64,000 nucleotides of DNA from Psychromonas sp. 14N.309.X.WAT.B.A12. GTDB taxonomy: Bacteria > Pseudomonadota > Gammaproteobacteria > Enterobacterales > Psychromonadaceae. The position numbers were made by a program, and so were the translations under genes. The stretch lies in NCBI RefSeq assembly GCF_030397575.1, contig NZ_JAPNXS010000006.1, positions 186,001 to 250,000 on the forward strand, in the 5' to 3' direction. This document shows, one piece after another, positions 55,687-64,000 of the stretch (its first letter is position 1; every line of letters begins with the position of its first letter). The notes under the pieces are model-generated. The model was given only the letters and a program-made list of their open reading frames with translations, searched no databases and was not told the DNA's origin.

Positions 55687-57357
55687 ATGTGTTCTATTTT
55701 TGGTGTGCTCGACATTAAAAGCGATCCTATCGCATTGCGTCAACAAGCAATTGAAATGTCAAAACTGCTTCGTCATCGCGGCCCAGACTGGTCTGGCGTT
55801 TATTCTTCTGATAAAGCGATCCTTGTTCATGAACGTCTTTCTATCGTTGACGTGAATAATGGTGCACAGCCTTTATACAATCAAAATAATACACACATCC
55901 TTGCTGTTAATGGCGAAATCTACAATCACCAAGAACTAGCAGCTGAACTAACTTGTGGTTACCAGTTTAAAACTAAGTCTGACTGTGAAGTTATCCTTGG
56001 TTTATACGAAGAGAAAGGTAATGCATTCCTAGATGACCTAAACGGGATCTTTGCTTTCTGTTTATATGATCAAGAAAAAGACAAGTACCTAATTGGTCGT
56101 GACCACATGGGTATCATTCCACTATATCAAGGTTGGGATGAGCACGGTAACTACTACGTAGCATCAGAAATGAAAGCGTTAACGCCTATCTGTGCAAAAG
56201 TATCTGAGTTCCCACCAGGGCATTACTTAGACAGTGAAGTAGGTGAATTAACTAAATATTACGTTCGTGATTGGATGGAATATGACGCGGTTAAAGATAA
56301 CGGCGGCAGCGCTGCTGAAATCGGCCAAGCATTAGAAGAAGCGGTTAAACGCCAACTAATGTGTGATGTACCTTACGGTGTATTACTATCTGGTGGTTTA
56401 GATTCTTCAGTTATCTCTGCTATTACACAAAAATTTGCTAAGCAACGTGTTGAAGATAATGACCAAAGCGGCGCATGGTGGCCACAACTGCACTCTTTCT
56501 CTGTTGGCCTAGAAGGTTCACCAGACTTAGCAGCTGCACAAAAAGTAGCTGACGAATTAGGTACGGTTCACCACCCTATTATCTTTACTGTACAAAACGG
56601 TATTGATGCGCTGAAAGAAGTTATCTACCACCTAGAAACTTATGATGTAACGACTATTCGTGCATCAACGCCTATGTACTTAATGGCACGTAAAATTAAG
56701 GCGATGGGCATTAAAATGGTACTATCTGGTGAAGGTGCTGATGAGATCTTCGGTGGTTACTTATACTTCCATAAAGCACCAAACTCTCAAGAATTCCATG
56801 AAGAGTTAAACCGTAAACTAAGCAAACTGCATATGTTTGACTGTTTACGTGCTAACAAATCAATGTCAGCTTGGGGTGTTGAAGCGCGTGTACCATTCTT
56901 AGATAAAGAGTTCATGGACGTAGCAATGCGTACTAACCCTGAACTTAAAATGATCAAAGATGGCCGCATCGAAAAGAACATTCTACGTGAAGCGTTTGAT
57001 GGTCAATTATTACCTGAAGTATTATGGCGTCAAAAAGAGCAATTCTCTGATGGTGTTGGTTACAACTGGATTGATACACTAAAAGAGCACGTTGAAACAT
57101 TAGTGACGGATCAACAACTAGCAACAGCTGAGTTCAAGTTCCCAATCAATACACCGGATACAAAAGAAGCTTACTTCTACCGCAGTATCTTTGAAGAGCA
57201 CTTCCCACTAGACAGTGCTGCAGAATGTGTACCACACGGTAAATCTGTAGCTTGTTCTACAGTTGAAGCATTAGCTTGGGATGAAAGTTTCCAAAACAAT
57301 GCAGACCCTTCAGGTCGTGCTGCTGGCATCCATAACGATGCTTACGCGCAAAAATAA
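55687..57357 (+). CDS. asnB: Asparagine synthase B, glutamine-hydrolysing
   Basis: 556 residues (E. coli AsnB 554). The N-terminal glutaminase domain starts MCSIFGVLD with the nucleophile Cys2 and has LRHRGPDWSG and NGEIYNH. The synthetase domain has the PPi loop LLSGGLDSSV (about residue 235) and LSGEGADEIFGGY. It makes asparagine from aspartate, glutamine and ATP. AAAGGT precedes the ATG and a terminator follows, so it is monocistronic. Confidence 0.98.
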   Translation: MCSIFGVLDIKSDPIALRQQAIEMSKLLRHRGPDWSGVYSSDKAILVHERLSIVDVNNGAQPLYNQNNTHILAVNGEIYNHQELAAELTCGYQFKTKSDCEVILGLYEEKGNAFLDDLNGIFAFCLYDQEKDKYLIGRDHMGIIPLYQGWDEHGNYYVASEMKALTPICAKVSEFPPGHYLDSEVGELTKYYVRDWMEYDAVKDNGGSAAEIGQALEEAVKRQLMCDVPYGVLLSGGLDSSVISAITQKFAKQRVEDNDQSGAWWPQLHSFSVGLEGSPDLAAAQKVADELGTVHHPIIFTVQNGIDALKEVIYHLETYDVTTIRASTPMYLMARKIKAMGIKMVLSGEGADEIFGGYLYFHKAPNSQEFHEELNRKLSKLHMFDCLRANKSMSAWGVEARVPFLDKEFMDVAMRTNPELKMIKDGRIEKNILREAFDGQLLPEVLWRQKEQFSDGVGYNWIDTLKEHVETLVTDQQLATAEFKFPINTPDTKEAYFYRSIFEEHFPLDSAAECVPHGKSVACSTVEALAWDESFQNNADPSGRAAGIHNDAYAQK

Positions 57358-57380
57358 TTTCAGCTTAAACTGAAACCATT

Positions 57381-57405
57381 AAAGCGCTCAATGAGCGCTT
57401 TTTTT
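57381..57405 (+). terminator. Terminator after asnB
   Basis: Stem AAAGCGCTC / GAGCGCTTT with a 3-base loop, followed by a T run, 24 bases beyond the stop. Confidence 0.9.
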
Positions 57406-57419
57406 ATGGGACAAAGAAA

Positions 57420-57878
57420 ATGAATAGATGTTTATGTAAAAGTGGTCAAACCTATCAAGATTGTTGTCAGCCGCTACATGAAGGCCAACAAAGGGCAAAG
57501 ACCTGTGAACAACTAATGCGTTCTCGTTACAGCGCATTTTGTTTACAACTTGGAGAATACTTATTTTCTACTTATCACCCTGACTATCGCGGTGACTTAA
57601 CCGTTGCACAATTATCTGAGCAATCACTGGATTGGAAAAACCTTGAAATCGTCAGTACTGAGACAGGAAGTGATAAAGGATTTGTAGAATTTAAAGCCTG
57701 GTACCATTTAGAAGGGCAACTACTTTGCCACCATGAACACTCAAACTTTGTAAAACAGCAAGGACAGTGGTTTTATTGTGACGGAACTTTTTATCCTGAA
57801 CAAAAATCAGGTAAGATACAGCGCAATGATAGTTGCCCCTGTGGTAGCGGTAAAAAATATAAGAAGTGTTGTGGTTAA
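57420..57878 (+). CDS. ychJ: YchJ family protein with two SEC-C motifs
   Basis: 152 residues. SEC-C zinc motifs lie at both ends: CLCKSGQTYQDCC (about residues 4-16) and CPCGSGKKYKKCC (about 139-151), with an NTF2-like middle (LMRSRYSAFCL, WYHLEGQLLCHHEHSNF). E. coli YchJ has the same arrangement; function unknown. It sits just upstream of purU, and the two are neighbours in E. coli too, so the linkage is conserved. Confidence 0.93.
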   Translation: MNRCLCKSGQTYQDCCQPLHEGQQRAKTCEQLMRSRYSAFCLQLGEYLFSTYHPDYRGDLTVAQLSEQSLDWKNLEIVSTETGSDKGFVEFKAWYHLEGQLLCHHEHSNFVKQQGQWFYCDGTFYPEQKSGKIQRNDSCPCGSGKKYKKCCG

Positions 57879-57938
57879 ACGTTTCATCATTAAGTGAATA
57901 CAGATCTACACAACATGCTTTAATCAATAGAGAAAATA

Positions 57939-58778
57939 ATGCAAAAGAAAACACTATTAACAACTTGCCCTGACTCAAAGGGTTTGATTGCACAAATTAC
58001 TAATATCTGCCAAAAACACCAACTAAATATCGTTAAAAATAATGAGTTTGTTGACCATCAATATAATCGCTTTTTTATGCGTACGGAAATTGAAGGTTTT
58101 TTCAATGATGAAACGTTATTAGCAGACTTAGATTATAGCCTGCCGGCAGGTTCATCACGTGCATTGATCAATTCAACACAACGTAAACGTATCGTTATTC
58201 TAGTGACGAAAGAAGCGCACTGTATCGGCGATATTTTAATGAAAAGCACCTATGGTGGCATCGATGTTGAGATTGCAGCGGTTATTGGTAATTATGATGT
58301 ATTAGAAGATTTAGTCACTAAATTTAACATTCCATACCACACGGTAAGTCATGAAGGGTTAACACGTGAAGAGCATGAAGAGAAAGTATTAGAAACTATT
58401 GCACCTTATACTCCTGACTACGTTATTTTAGCCAAATACATGCGTATTTTAACGCCTAAATTCGTTGAAACTTATGCAAACCGTTTAATTAATATTCACC
58501 ACTCATTCTTACCAGCGTTTATTGGTGCAAAACCATACCAACAAGCTTTTGACCGTGGTGTGAAAATAATTGGTGCAACGGCGCACTTTGTTAATAACGA
58601 CTTAGATGAAGGGCCAATCATTACACAAGATGTGGCACACATTGACCATGCATATAATGCAGAGCAACTTGCAAAAGCAGGACGAGATGTTGAAAAATCA
58701 GTTTTAAGTCGAGCATTACAGCAAGTATTAGACGATAAAGTCTTTGTTTACGCTAACCGTACCGTAGTATTTAAATAA
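57939..58778 (+). CDS. purU: Formyltetrahydrofolate deformylase
   Basis: 279 residues. The N-terminal ACT domain (about 1-80, LLTTCPDSKGLIAQIT) senses methionine and glycine in E. coli; the C-terminal formyltransferase-like domain has the NIHHSFLPAF and GATAHFVNNDLDEGPII motifs with the catalytic Asn, His and Asp. PurU releases formate from 10-formyl-tetrahydrofolate. That formate is the substrate of PurT, also encoded in this window at 21 kb, so both halves of the formate route to purines are present. Confidence 0.97.
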   Translation: MQKKTLLTTCPDSKGLIAQITNICQKHQLNIVKNNEFVDHQYNRFFMRTEIEGFFNDETLLADLDYSLPAGSSRALINSTQRKRIVILVTKEAHCIGDILMKSTYGGIDVEIAAVIGNYDVLEDLVTKFNIPYHTVSHEGLTREEHEEKVLETIAPYTPDYVILAKYMRILTPKFVETYANRLINIHHSFLPAFIGAKPYQQAFDRGVKIIGATAHFVNNDLDEGPIITQDVAHIDHAYNAEQLAKAGRDVEKSVLSRALQQVLDDKVFVYANRTVVFK

Positions 58779-58803
58779 TTAAGGTTAAATCATTAACCTA
58801 TAA

Positions 58804-58834
58804 AAAAACCTTAACGATTGTTAAGGTTTTTTTT
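58804..58834. terminator. Bidirectional terminator between purU and the DUF3332 gene
   Basis: Stem AAAAACCTTAAC / GTTAAGGTTTTT with loop GATT and T/A runs at both sides, between convergent genes. Confidence 0.9.
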
Positions 58835-58881
58835 AATGTTCGGTTATCAATAAAACTAAGTAATAGAACAACCTAGATTAA

Positions 58882-59466
58882 TTAAGATTGAGGTTGTTGT
58901 TCAGCCATATATGCAGATAGTTCATTCATTGACGCGGTTGTAACCACTTCCCCGTTTAATGAGAAAGTTACCTTCTCCCCTACTTTTTCCCCACGCAATA
59001 CTGCTTTTTCACCATTAGTGTAAACAATATCGTAATCAATAGTATTTTCATTTACTGGATTTACTTGTACTGAGTAAACTGATTTTTCATTATCTGTTTT
59101 ATTGGTTAATGGTTTTAACGGTGCTTTTCTTAGAGACGGATCTAACCCTTCATTTATTTGATATTGAGTTTTCACCTCAGAGTCGAAAATATGTGGGCTA
59201 CCGTTCAGTGGATTCTTTCCAGTCCAGAACTCTAAAGAGTTAAAGACAACGACATCAACTGCTAATGTTAATGCATAAACAGGTAATAATAAGATATTAA
59301 CGCCACCACGAGCGTAGCGGTTATCAACTACCTCTAAGTTAAACTGCATGACTTTATCAGTAACGGCATTACTACCAACACAAGCAGATAAAGCTGACGT
59401 TAACGACACAACAGCAGTTAACATGGCTACTTTTTTCACAGCACTTTTAGGCATTTTGTTTCCCAT
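58882..59466 (-). CDS. DUF3332 lipoprotein
   Basis: 194 residues. A signal with lipobox LSAC (Cys at about residue 29) is followed by the DUF3332 pattern: NLEVVDNRYARGGVNILLLPVY, LAVDVVVFNSLEFWTGKNP. Members occur in Vibrio, Shewanella and relatives, and no function is known. A hydrophobic stretch (about 52-70) suggests a second membrane association. The ATG at 59466 has AGGA 8 bases upstream; a second ATG at 59454 is also possible. The frame upstream of 59466 is not needed. Confidence 0.82.
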   Translation of the reverse strand: MGNKMPKSAVKKVAMLTAVVSLTSALSACVGSNAVTDKVMQFNLEVVDNRYARGGVNILLLPVYALTLAVDVVVFNSLEFWTGKNPLNGSPHIFDSEVKTQYQINEGLDPSLRKAPLKPLTNKTDNEKSVYSVQVNPVNENTIDYDIVYTNGEKAVLRGEKVGEKVTFSLNGEVVTTASMNELSAYMAEQQPQS

Positions 59467-59712
59467 AAATATTTTCCTATTTTGATATATAAAAACAAAA
59501 CTAATCCCCGTTACCCCACTTTTTGATTCTCTTCTGCAATACAAAAAACAGTGGGTTGTATCAGCGTAATGTTAGTTAAGTTGCCATTATGACAGCACAC
59601 AATAAGTGAAGTTCAACCAAGGACGTTTTGTCAGGTCCTTCCATCACTTTACTCAATAACCCACTATTAATTAATAGGCAAAGCGTAAAATCGTCATAAA
59701 GTATTACTCATA

Positions 59713-60267
59713 TCAATATCTGGGACGGGTTACTTTTAAAGGATTATTGTCTAAATCTAAGTTTTTATATTCATCTAATAGGCTTGTACCGATACCTGAT
59801 AAATATTGGCTTTCAGTTTCCACTCCGGCCATGTCAAACTCCTTTGCAGCATTGACTCGTAACTTTTTATGTAACGGTAAATTATCAATGATATCAACAG
59901 GTAAAACGTCCAATTTATTTCTCGATAATAGCGCTTCATTACTTAATAACTGTTTAAGGCGAATATCAGCTAACTTTCCTTGATGCAGATCTGTATTTAA
60001 TTCTGCCAATAATTTGCTCGATGGCCCAGTGTTCAACAATGGCTGACTTGCTGGCAATTCAAAATAAGTGCGTAAGTCTTGCTGTTGAGCCACCTGTTCA
60101 GGATTAGTTTTCACATCAAATTGTGCAAAATCACGAGCATCATCAGATAAGAAACTCAGTAACAAATTAAACTTATCGCGGGTGCCAGCATGTACAGCAG
60201 TATTTAACTGTTGTCCTAACTGCCATTCATTAATTACCGCTTGCTGTTTAAGTTGTTCAATATTCAT
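59713..60267 (-). CDS. VC2046/SO_2500-like conserved protein
   Basis: 184 residues, soluble, mostly helical, acidic. The N-terminus MNIEQLKQQAVINEWQLGQQLN and a central LLLSFLSDDARDFAQF match a small conserved family in Vibrio and Shewanella that I recall as VC2046/SO_2500; function unknown. The assignment is from memory of the pattern and is less sure than the gene call. It lies upstream of the DUF3332 gene on the same strand, but the gap (246 bases) argues against one operon. Confidence 0.68.
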   Translation of the reverse strand: MNIEQLKQQAVINEWQLGQQLNTAVHAGTRDKFNLLLSFLSDDARDFAQFDVKTNPEQVAQQQDLRTYFELPASQPLLNTGPSSKLLAELNTDLHQGKLADIRLKQLLSNEALLSRNKLDVLPVDIIDNLPLHKKLRVNAAKEFDMAGVETESQYLSGIGTSLLDEYKNLDLDNNPLKVTRPRY

Positions 60268-60402
60268 ACTGAAATATGAGCTCCTACTGATTTTTTATGT
60301 CCACTCCTATTTTTATCGGCAACAAGCTGATTTTATTTAATGTTTTTTTGAATTTAATCTTCACATGTAATTATTTTCTGATATTATGCTCCTCGAAATA
60401 AC

Positions 60403-60486
60403 GGAGGGGTTCCCGAGTGGCCAAAGGGAACAGATTGTAAATCTGTCGCGAAAGCTTCGGTGGTTCGAATCCACCTCCCTCCACCA
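60403..60486 (+). tRNA. tRNA-Tyr (GTA)
   Basis: An 84-base class II tRNA with encoded CCA. The acceptor GGAGGGG pairs with the 3' TCCCTCC (one G-U pair). The anticodon stem ACAGA / TCTGT encloses the loop TTGTAAA, giving anticodon GTA at 60437-60439. A long variable arm and the T loop GGTTCGAATCC follow. It is a single tRNA gene, with no other tRNA nearby. Confidence 0.97.
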
Positions 60487-60667
60487 TTTCACCTTCATTC
60501 TATGCAGACACGCCGTTTTTGCTTCTAATTCCTTTTAAATTATTAAAACATAATGTAAAAAGGGCTATATCTTGACAAATACCGCCTACACTCCTTTACT
60601 TATTTTTATCCATTAATGTACTTGGTATTATCAGCAAAGAAGATTGTAAATTAGATTGGTATTAATT

Positions 60668-62302
60668 ATGTATCGTTATAATAATAAAAAAATATTAATA
60701 GTAGATGATCAAAAGCCATTCCATGTAATGATGAAGACCATGCTAATCAACCAAGGTGCTAAAGATATGACCTTTGTTGAAACAACAGATCAAGCAGTCA
60801 AAGTGGCTAGTCTCATTAAATTCGATATTTACTTGTTTGATTACAATTTAGGTGCAGGTAAGAATGGCGTACAACTTTTAGATTATCTAAAGCAAAATAA
60901 GTTAATCCCAGACCACGCAATTTGCTTTATTATCACAGGCGATAGTAATAAGCGCATGGTGTTAACGGCTATGGAAAAATCACCCGATGATTACCTAATG
61001 AAGCCCTTTTCTCCTGTGCAATTAAGTACCCGGTTAACCGCTGCTACGCAACGAAAGTCAATGTTGCAAGATATCTATAAAGCGATTTCAGATCAAGATT
61101 ACCCATTAGCTATCTCCCTTTGTAAAGATAAGATTCAAGCCTCTTCGGAAAACCGTAATTTGTGCAAGAACTTATTAGCTGAAATCTATATTGAAACAAA
61201 AGAGTTTGCCAATGCAGACCGTATTTTAAAACCATTAATTGAATTAAGGCCGCTGGTTAGGCCGTGTATTAGCCTAGGTAGATCTCTGTTTTTACAGAAA
61301 AAGTATAAAGAGTCGATAGAAGTATTAACACGCTTGATTGAAAGCTCACCTTTACAGATGGAAGCTTACCGCTGGTTAGCACGTTCATATAAGCAAGATG
61401 GTCAACTAAACAATGCATTAACTATTTTAACTCAAGCAGCGAACGCCACTCATCACAGTATTGAACGTCATCAAGAAGTGGCTTTATTAGCTAATGAGAT
61501 GGAAGAATATTTAGTGATGGTTAATAGTTACTCATCCATTTTATTCTTAAGTCGTAACTCTTTTTATCCAGACCCTTGTCATCTTGCTAACTACTTGCGC
61601 AGTATTCTTAATCTAGCTAAGCAAGAGACTGACTTGAATGAGCGCAGGCACATCTTAAAGCGTGTCTCTTCGACCTTATATCAAAGCCGCTTTGAAGAAG
61701 GTAAAAATAAAGATTTCAACTTTAATGGTTTTGATGAAATATACCAAGCCAACGTATTATTTACGTTAAATGAGCCACTTAAAGCCAAACGTCGTATTTT
61801 TAATACCTTAAAAAATACAACCAGTGCCGTTGCCGACTTCGACACCACCTTTTTGATTGAAAGTTCATTATCTTTACTAGATATTGGCGAATTTGAAGAA
61901 GCAACACCACTACTTGCTGAATTAGATCAACGCCATATCATTGATCCAACAACAAAAATTAATATTAAGAAACATACTGGTCAGGCTTTACAACGACGAA
62001 TGGATAATTTTAAAGGGCATAACAAGGCTGGTATCGAATATTTTACTAATGGTCAATATGAAGAGGCTCTAGAGCGCTTTGATCAAGCTTTACTGTTAGA
62101 GCCTTTAAATTCGGGTGCTATTTTGAATCGTTCACAAGTATTTATTCATATGCTGCAACAAAATCCTAAAAACAAAGGTGATTTGATCATGAAATTTCAA
62201 AACACTACCGCATTATTAAACAATACCCATTTGCCTGAAATCCACTCTGAGCGTTTACAAGCACTACGTCATGAACTTAAAAAGATTAAAGGTACGATTT
62301 AA
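60668..62302 (+). CDS. Response regulator with TPR output domain
   Basis: 544 residues. An N-terminal receiver domain (about 1-125) has the acidic pair in LIVDDQKPF, the phospho-acceptor Asp in YLFDYNLG, Thr in FIITGDSN and Lys in YLMKPFSP. The rest is helical with TPR units (for example ISLGRSLFLQKKYKESIEVL and AGIEYFTNGQYEEALERFDQALLLEP). There is no DNA-binding or enzymatic output, so it probably acts through protein contacts. No histidine kinase is adjacent. The ATG at 60668 fits the receiver start; the TTG 12 bases upstream is less likely. Confidence 0.9.
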   Translation: MYRYNNKKILIVDDQKPFHVMMKTMLINQGAKDMTFVETTDQAVKVASLIKFDIYLFDYNLGAGKNGVQLLDYLKQNKLIPDHAICFIITGDSNKRMVLTAMEKSPDDYLMKPFSPVQLSTRLTAATQRKSMLQDIYKAISDQDYPLAISLCKDKIQASSENRNLCKNLLAEIYIETKEFANADRILKPLIELRPLVRPCISLGRSLFLQKKYKESIEVLTRLIESSPLQMEAYRWLARSYKQDGQLNNALTILTQAANATHHSIERHQEVALLANEMEEYLVMVNSYSSILFLSRNSFYPDPCHLANYLRSILNLAKQETDLNERRHILKRVSSTLYQSRFEEGKNKDFNFNGFDEIYQANVLFTLNEPLKAKRRIFNTLKNTTSAVADFDTTFLIESSLSLLDIGEFEEATPLLAELDQRHIIDPTTKINIKKHTGQALQRRMDNFKGHNKAGIEYFTNGQYEEALERFDQALLLEPLNSGAILNRSQVFIHMLQQNPKNKGDLIMKFQNTTALLNNTHLPEIHSERLQALRHELKKIKGTI

Positions 62303-62421
62303 CGGTTAACCATCTTATGCAAGTCATATGATTGATAGTAAACCGTTATACATAAACAGGTTAGCGATAACACCACAAGCTGTTTGACACGTTCGATACT
62401 CTTAAAAAGAGTGGTTAACCG
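62303..62421. repeat. Inverted repeat CGGTTAACCA / TGGTTAACCG between convergent genes
   Basis: CGGTTAACCA (62303-62312) starts right at the end of the response regulator gene and its exact complement, TGGTTAACCG (62412-62421), lies just before the hmp stop. Each also contains the palindrome GGTTAACC. A small hairpin ACTCTT-AAA-AAGAGT sits inside. It may be a two-way terminator or a small repeat. Confidence 0.45.
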
Positions 62422-62434
62422 GCATGTGTAGCCC

Positions 62435-63619
62435 TTAAACTAAGCTTTTGTTAGGGCCAAACACTTCATAATGAATTTTATCATCGCTAATCTTCAAGTC
62501 TTTTAATTGTTGATAGACAGCTTTCATCATGATTAGCGGGCCACAAATATAATATTCTACACCTGACGGTAATAGCGAGTGTATTTTCTGCAAATCAATT
62601 AAGCCATGATGTTCACCTTGTGCAGTCAGGTCAACTTGTTGGTAAAAGCAATGTGCATTTACTTTTTGTTGCTCTACTAGTACATCAAGTTCATTTTTAA
62701 AAGCATGATGTTGGCGATCTTGAGCACCATGAATAAAATGTACTTCACGAGGATTAGTTTGCTTAGTTAAGGTTTCTAACATTGCTTGCATCGGTGTGAT
62801 GCCTACGCCACCACTGATCAGTACCGCAGGATTATCCGTTTGTTGTAACACAAACTCACCACATGGTGGTGTTACTTTTACTGTATCACCCACCTTAAAT
62901 TGACTGTGTAGATAGTTAGAAACAAGCCCTTCCCCTTGCGCATTCAGCTCTTTTTTCACAGAGATACGGTACCCTTTTTCATCGAAGGCACCAGATAAAC
63001 TATATTGTCTTATCTGTTGGTAATCTTGTCCCTGTGGGTGTAAGTGAATGCTAATATACTGACCCGCCATGTATTCGGCAATAGGCCCCTGATCGCTCGG
63101 TTGTAAATAGAAAGAAGTAATCAAAGGTGTTTCTTGCTGCATTTTTACAATAATGAAATCACGAGTACCTGACCAACCGCCTGTTTTATCAGCATTTTCT
63201 TTATACAGTGCTTTTTCTCTTTCAATAAACACATTCGCTAATACACCATAACCACTTGCCCAAGCAGCAATCACCTCCTCTCCGGGGTTTAACACCTCTT
63301 CAATAGCTTCTAACAGCGCGCTTCCCACCAACGGGTAATGTTCTGCTTTAATGCCTAAACTGGCATGTTTTTGAGCAATACGCTCTACATCACCTAAGAT
63401 CACTGACAGGTTATCAACATATTTTGAAAAGGCATAAACTGCCATCGCTAATGCATGCTTTTGATTGCCAGACTGCTGATTGGTCATGTTAAAGATATTT
63501 TTTAATTCAGGGTTTTTAGCCAGTAATATTTGATAAAAGCGTCCAGTGATCTGCTCGCCATATTCAGCCAAAGCAGGTGTGCTCGCTTTAATTATTGCAA
63601 TTTCATTATCTGTTAACAT
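62435..63619 (-). CDS. hmp: Nitric oxide dioxygenase (flavohaemoglobin)
   Basis: 394 residues (E. coli Hmp 396). The globin domain (about 1-138) has proximal His in IAQKHASLGIK and the distal Gln in NQQSGNQKHALAMAV. The FAD domain has RQYSLSG, and the NAD domain has GGVGITPMQAML and YICGPLIMM. It converts NO to nitrate with oxygen and NAD(P)H. It is divergent from nsrR with NsrR-like sites between, the expected regulation. Confidence 0.97.
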   Translation of the reverse strand: MLTDNEIAIIKASTPALAEYGEQITGRFYQILLAKNPELKNIFNMTNQQSGNQKHALAMAVYAFSKYVDNLSVILGDVERIAQKHASLGIKAEHYPLVGSALLEAIEEVLNPGEEVIAAWASGYGVLANVFIEREKALYKENADKTGGWSGTRDFIIVKMQQETPLITSFYLQPSDQGPIAEYMAGQYISIHLHPQGQDYQQIRQYSLSGAFDEKGYRISVKKELNAQGEGLVSNYLHSQFKVGDTVKVTPPCGEFVLQQTDNPAVLISGGVGITPMQAMLETLTKQTNPREVHFIHGAQDRQHHAFKNELDVLVEQQKVNAHCFYQQVDLTAQGEHHGLIDLQKIHSLLPSGVEYYICGPLIMMKAVYQQLKDLKISDDKIHYEVFGPNKSLV

Positions 63620-63632
63620 GTACTACCCCATT

Positions 63633-63712
63633 AAGTTGCATTTAAAATACTGGTTTAAAATTAAGATGCATATTAAATACTTATTTTAAAAGATGCAATT
63701 AAAATGCATAAT
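63633..63712. promoter_or_regulatory. Three NsrR-like operators between hmp and nsrR
   Basis: Three 23-base sites of the NsrR pattern (AAGATGCATTT, one base, then its inverse) start at 63633, 63663 and 63690. The rightmost, AAGATGCAATT-A-AAATGCATAAT, is the best; the other two keep the left half (AAGTTGCATTT, AAGATGCATAT). NsrR represses hmp until NO damages its iron-sulfur cluster. Confidence 0.75.
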
Positions 63713-63774
63713 TAAAACTCAATCATTAACATGAAATGAAACAACAGAATCACACGACGTTAAAAGGTTATCTA

Positions 63775-64000
63775 TTGCAACTCACTAAACATACAGATTA
63801 TGCAATCCGTGTATTAATTTATTTAAATACACAAGTTGATCAGGCTCCATTAGTTAAAGCAACTGACATTGCTGAGCTATTTGGGATTTCGTTTAATCAT
63901 CTTACTAAGGTTATTCATCACTTAGGAAAAGCCGGGTTTATTCAAACGGTGCGGGGAAAAAGTGGCGGGATAAAACTAGCTAAACCAGCAGATCAGATAA
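63775..64000 (+). CDS. nsrR: NO-sensing repressor NsrR (N-terminal part)
   Basis: The frame starts at a TTG (63775), preceded by AAAGG 7 bases upstream, and runs to the window edge, giving about 75 residues. It matches Rrf2-type NsrR: QLTKHTDYAIRVLIYL, a helix-turn-helix around IAELFGISFNHLTKVIHHL, and TVRGKSGGIKLAKPA. The three iron-sulfur cysteines lie beyond the window. There is no in-frame ATG upstream, so the TTG start is favoured. Confidence 0.9.
   Translation, partial: MQLTKHTDYAIRVLIYLNTQVDQAPLVKATDIAELFGISFNHLTKVIHHLGKAGFIQTVRGKSGGIKLAKPADQI

Overview
The window looks like chromosomal DNA of a low-GC marine gammaproteobacterium close to Psychromonas and its Alteromonadales/Vibrionales relatives. 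This is inferred from the gene order yhdP-rng-maf-mreDCB, from gyrA divergent to ubiG, from families typical of that group (DUF2982, DUF3332, a VC2046/SO_2500-like protein, an ynjBCD-type transporter) and from the AT-rich codon use. The species is an inference; no rRNA gene is present.

Layout. 1-6.1 kb (minus): cell-shape and envelope cluster mreB-mreC-mreD-maf-rng-yhdP, with yhdP cut by the window edge. 6.1-6.65 kb: a fold-back, MITE-like repeat. 6.65-12.96 kb (minus): gyrA, then serC-hisC-aroA, a reduced form of the gyrA-serC-aromatic gene cluster known from other gammaproteobacteria. ubiG diverges from gyrA. 14.0-24.1 kb is an accessory stretch full of dispersed repeats. It holds a DUF2982 protein, a 99-residue 2OG-Fe(II)-oxygenase-like protein, a frameshifted type-2 pyrF between 66-bp direct repeats, a large helical-repeat/DUF2971 protein, a zinc-ribbon membrane protein, purT, a small outer-membrane barrel and small membrane proteins. 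24.1-35.9 kb carries a CsbD-like protein, two PQQ-type sugar dehydrogenases (a membrane Gcd and a soluble Asd/YliI-like enzyme), an AEC permease, SelO, a DUF1223 protein, a PL7 alginate lyase lipoprotein, a tandem DUF2061 protein and MtgA. 36-38 kb (minus) is the methionine synthase pair mesX-mesD.

39.4-51.8 kb is the most unusual region. nrdA has two NrdR-like boxes and DnaA-like boxes upstream and its own terminator. It is separated from nrdB-yfaE by about 8.6 kb holding a tightly coupled seven-gene operon: a TVP38-flavin disulfide reductase fusion, a DUF547 protein, YnjB/YnjC/YnjD-type ABC importer parts, a CDP-alcohol phosphatidyltransferase and a membrane di-iron hydroxylase. Parts of this resemble the uncharacterised ydjXYZ-ynjABCDEF region of E. 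coli. It is the best candidate here for a poorly described system, possibly a membrane-redox, lipid-modification and import module.

52-64 kb returns to mostly housekeeping genes: a Sel1-repeat protein, a KefB/YbaL-like antiporter, asnB, ychJ-purU, a DUF3332 lipoprotein, tRNA-Tyr, an orphan REC-TPR response regulator, and hmp divergent from a truncated nsrR with three NsrR-like operators between them.
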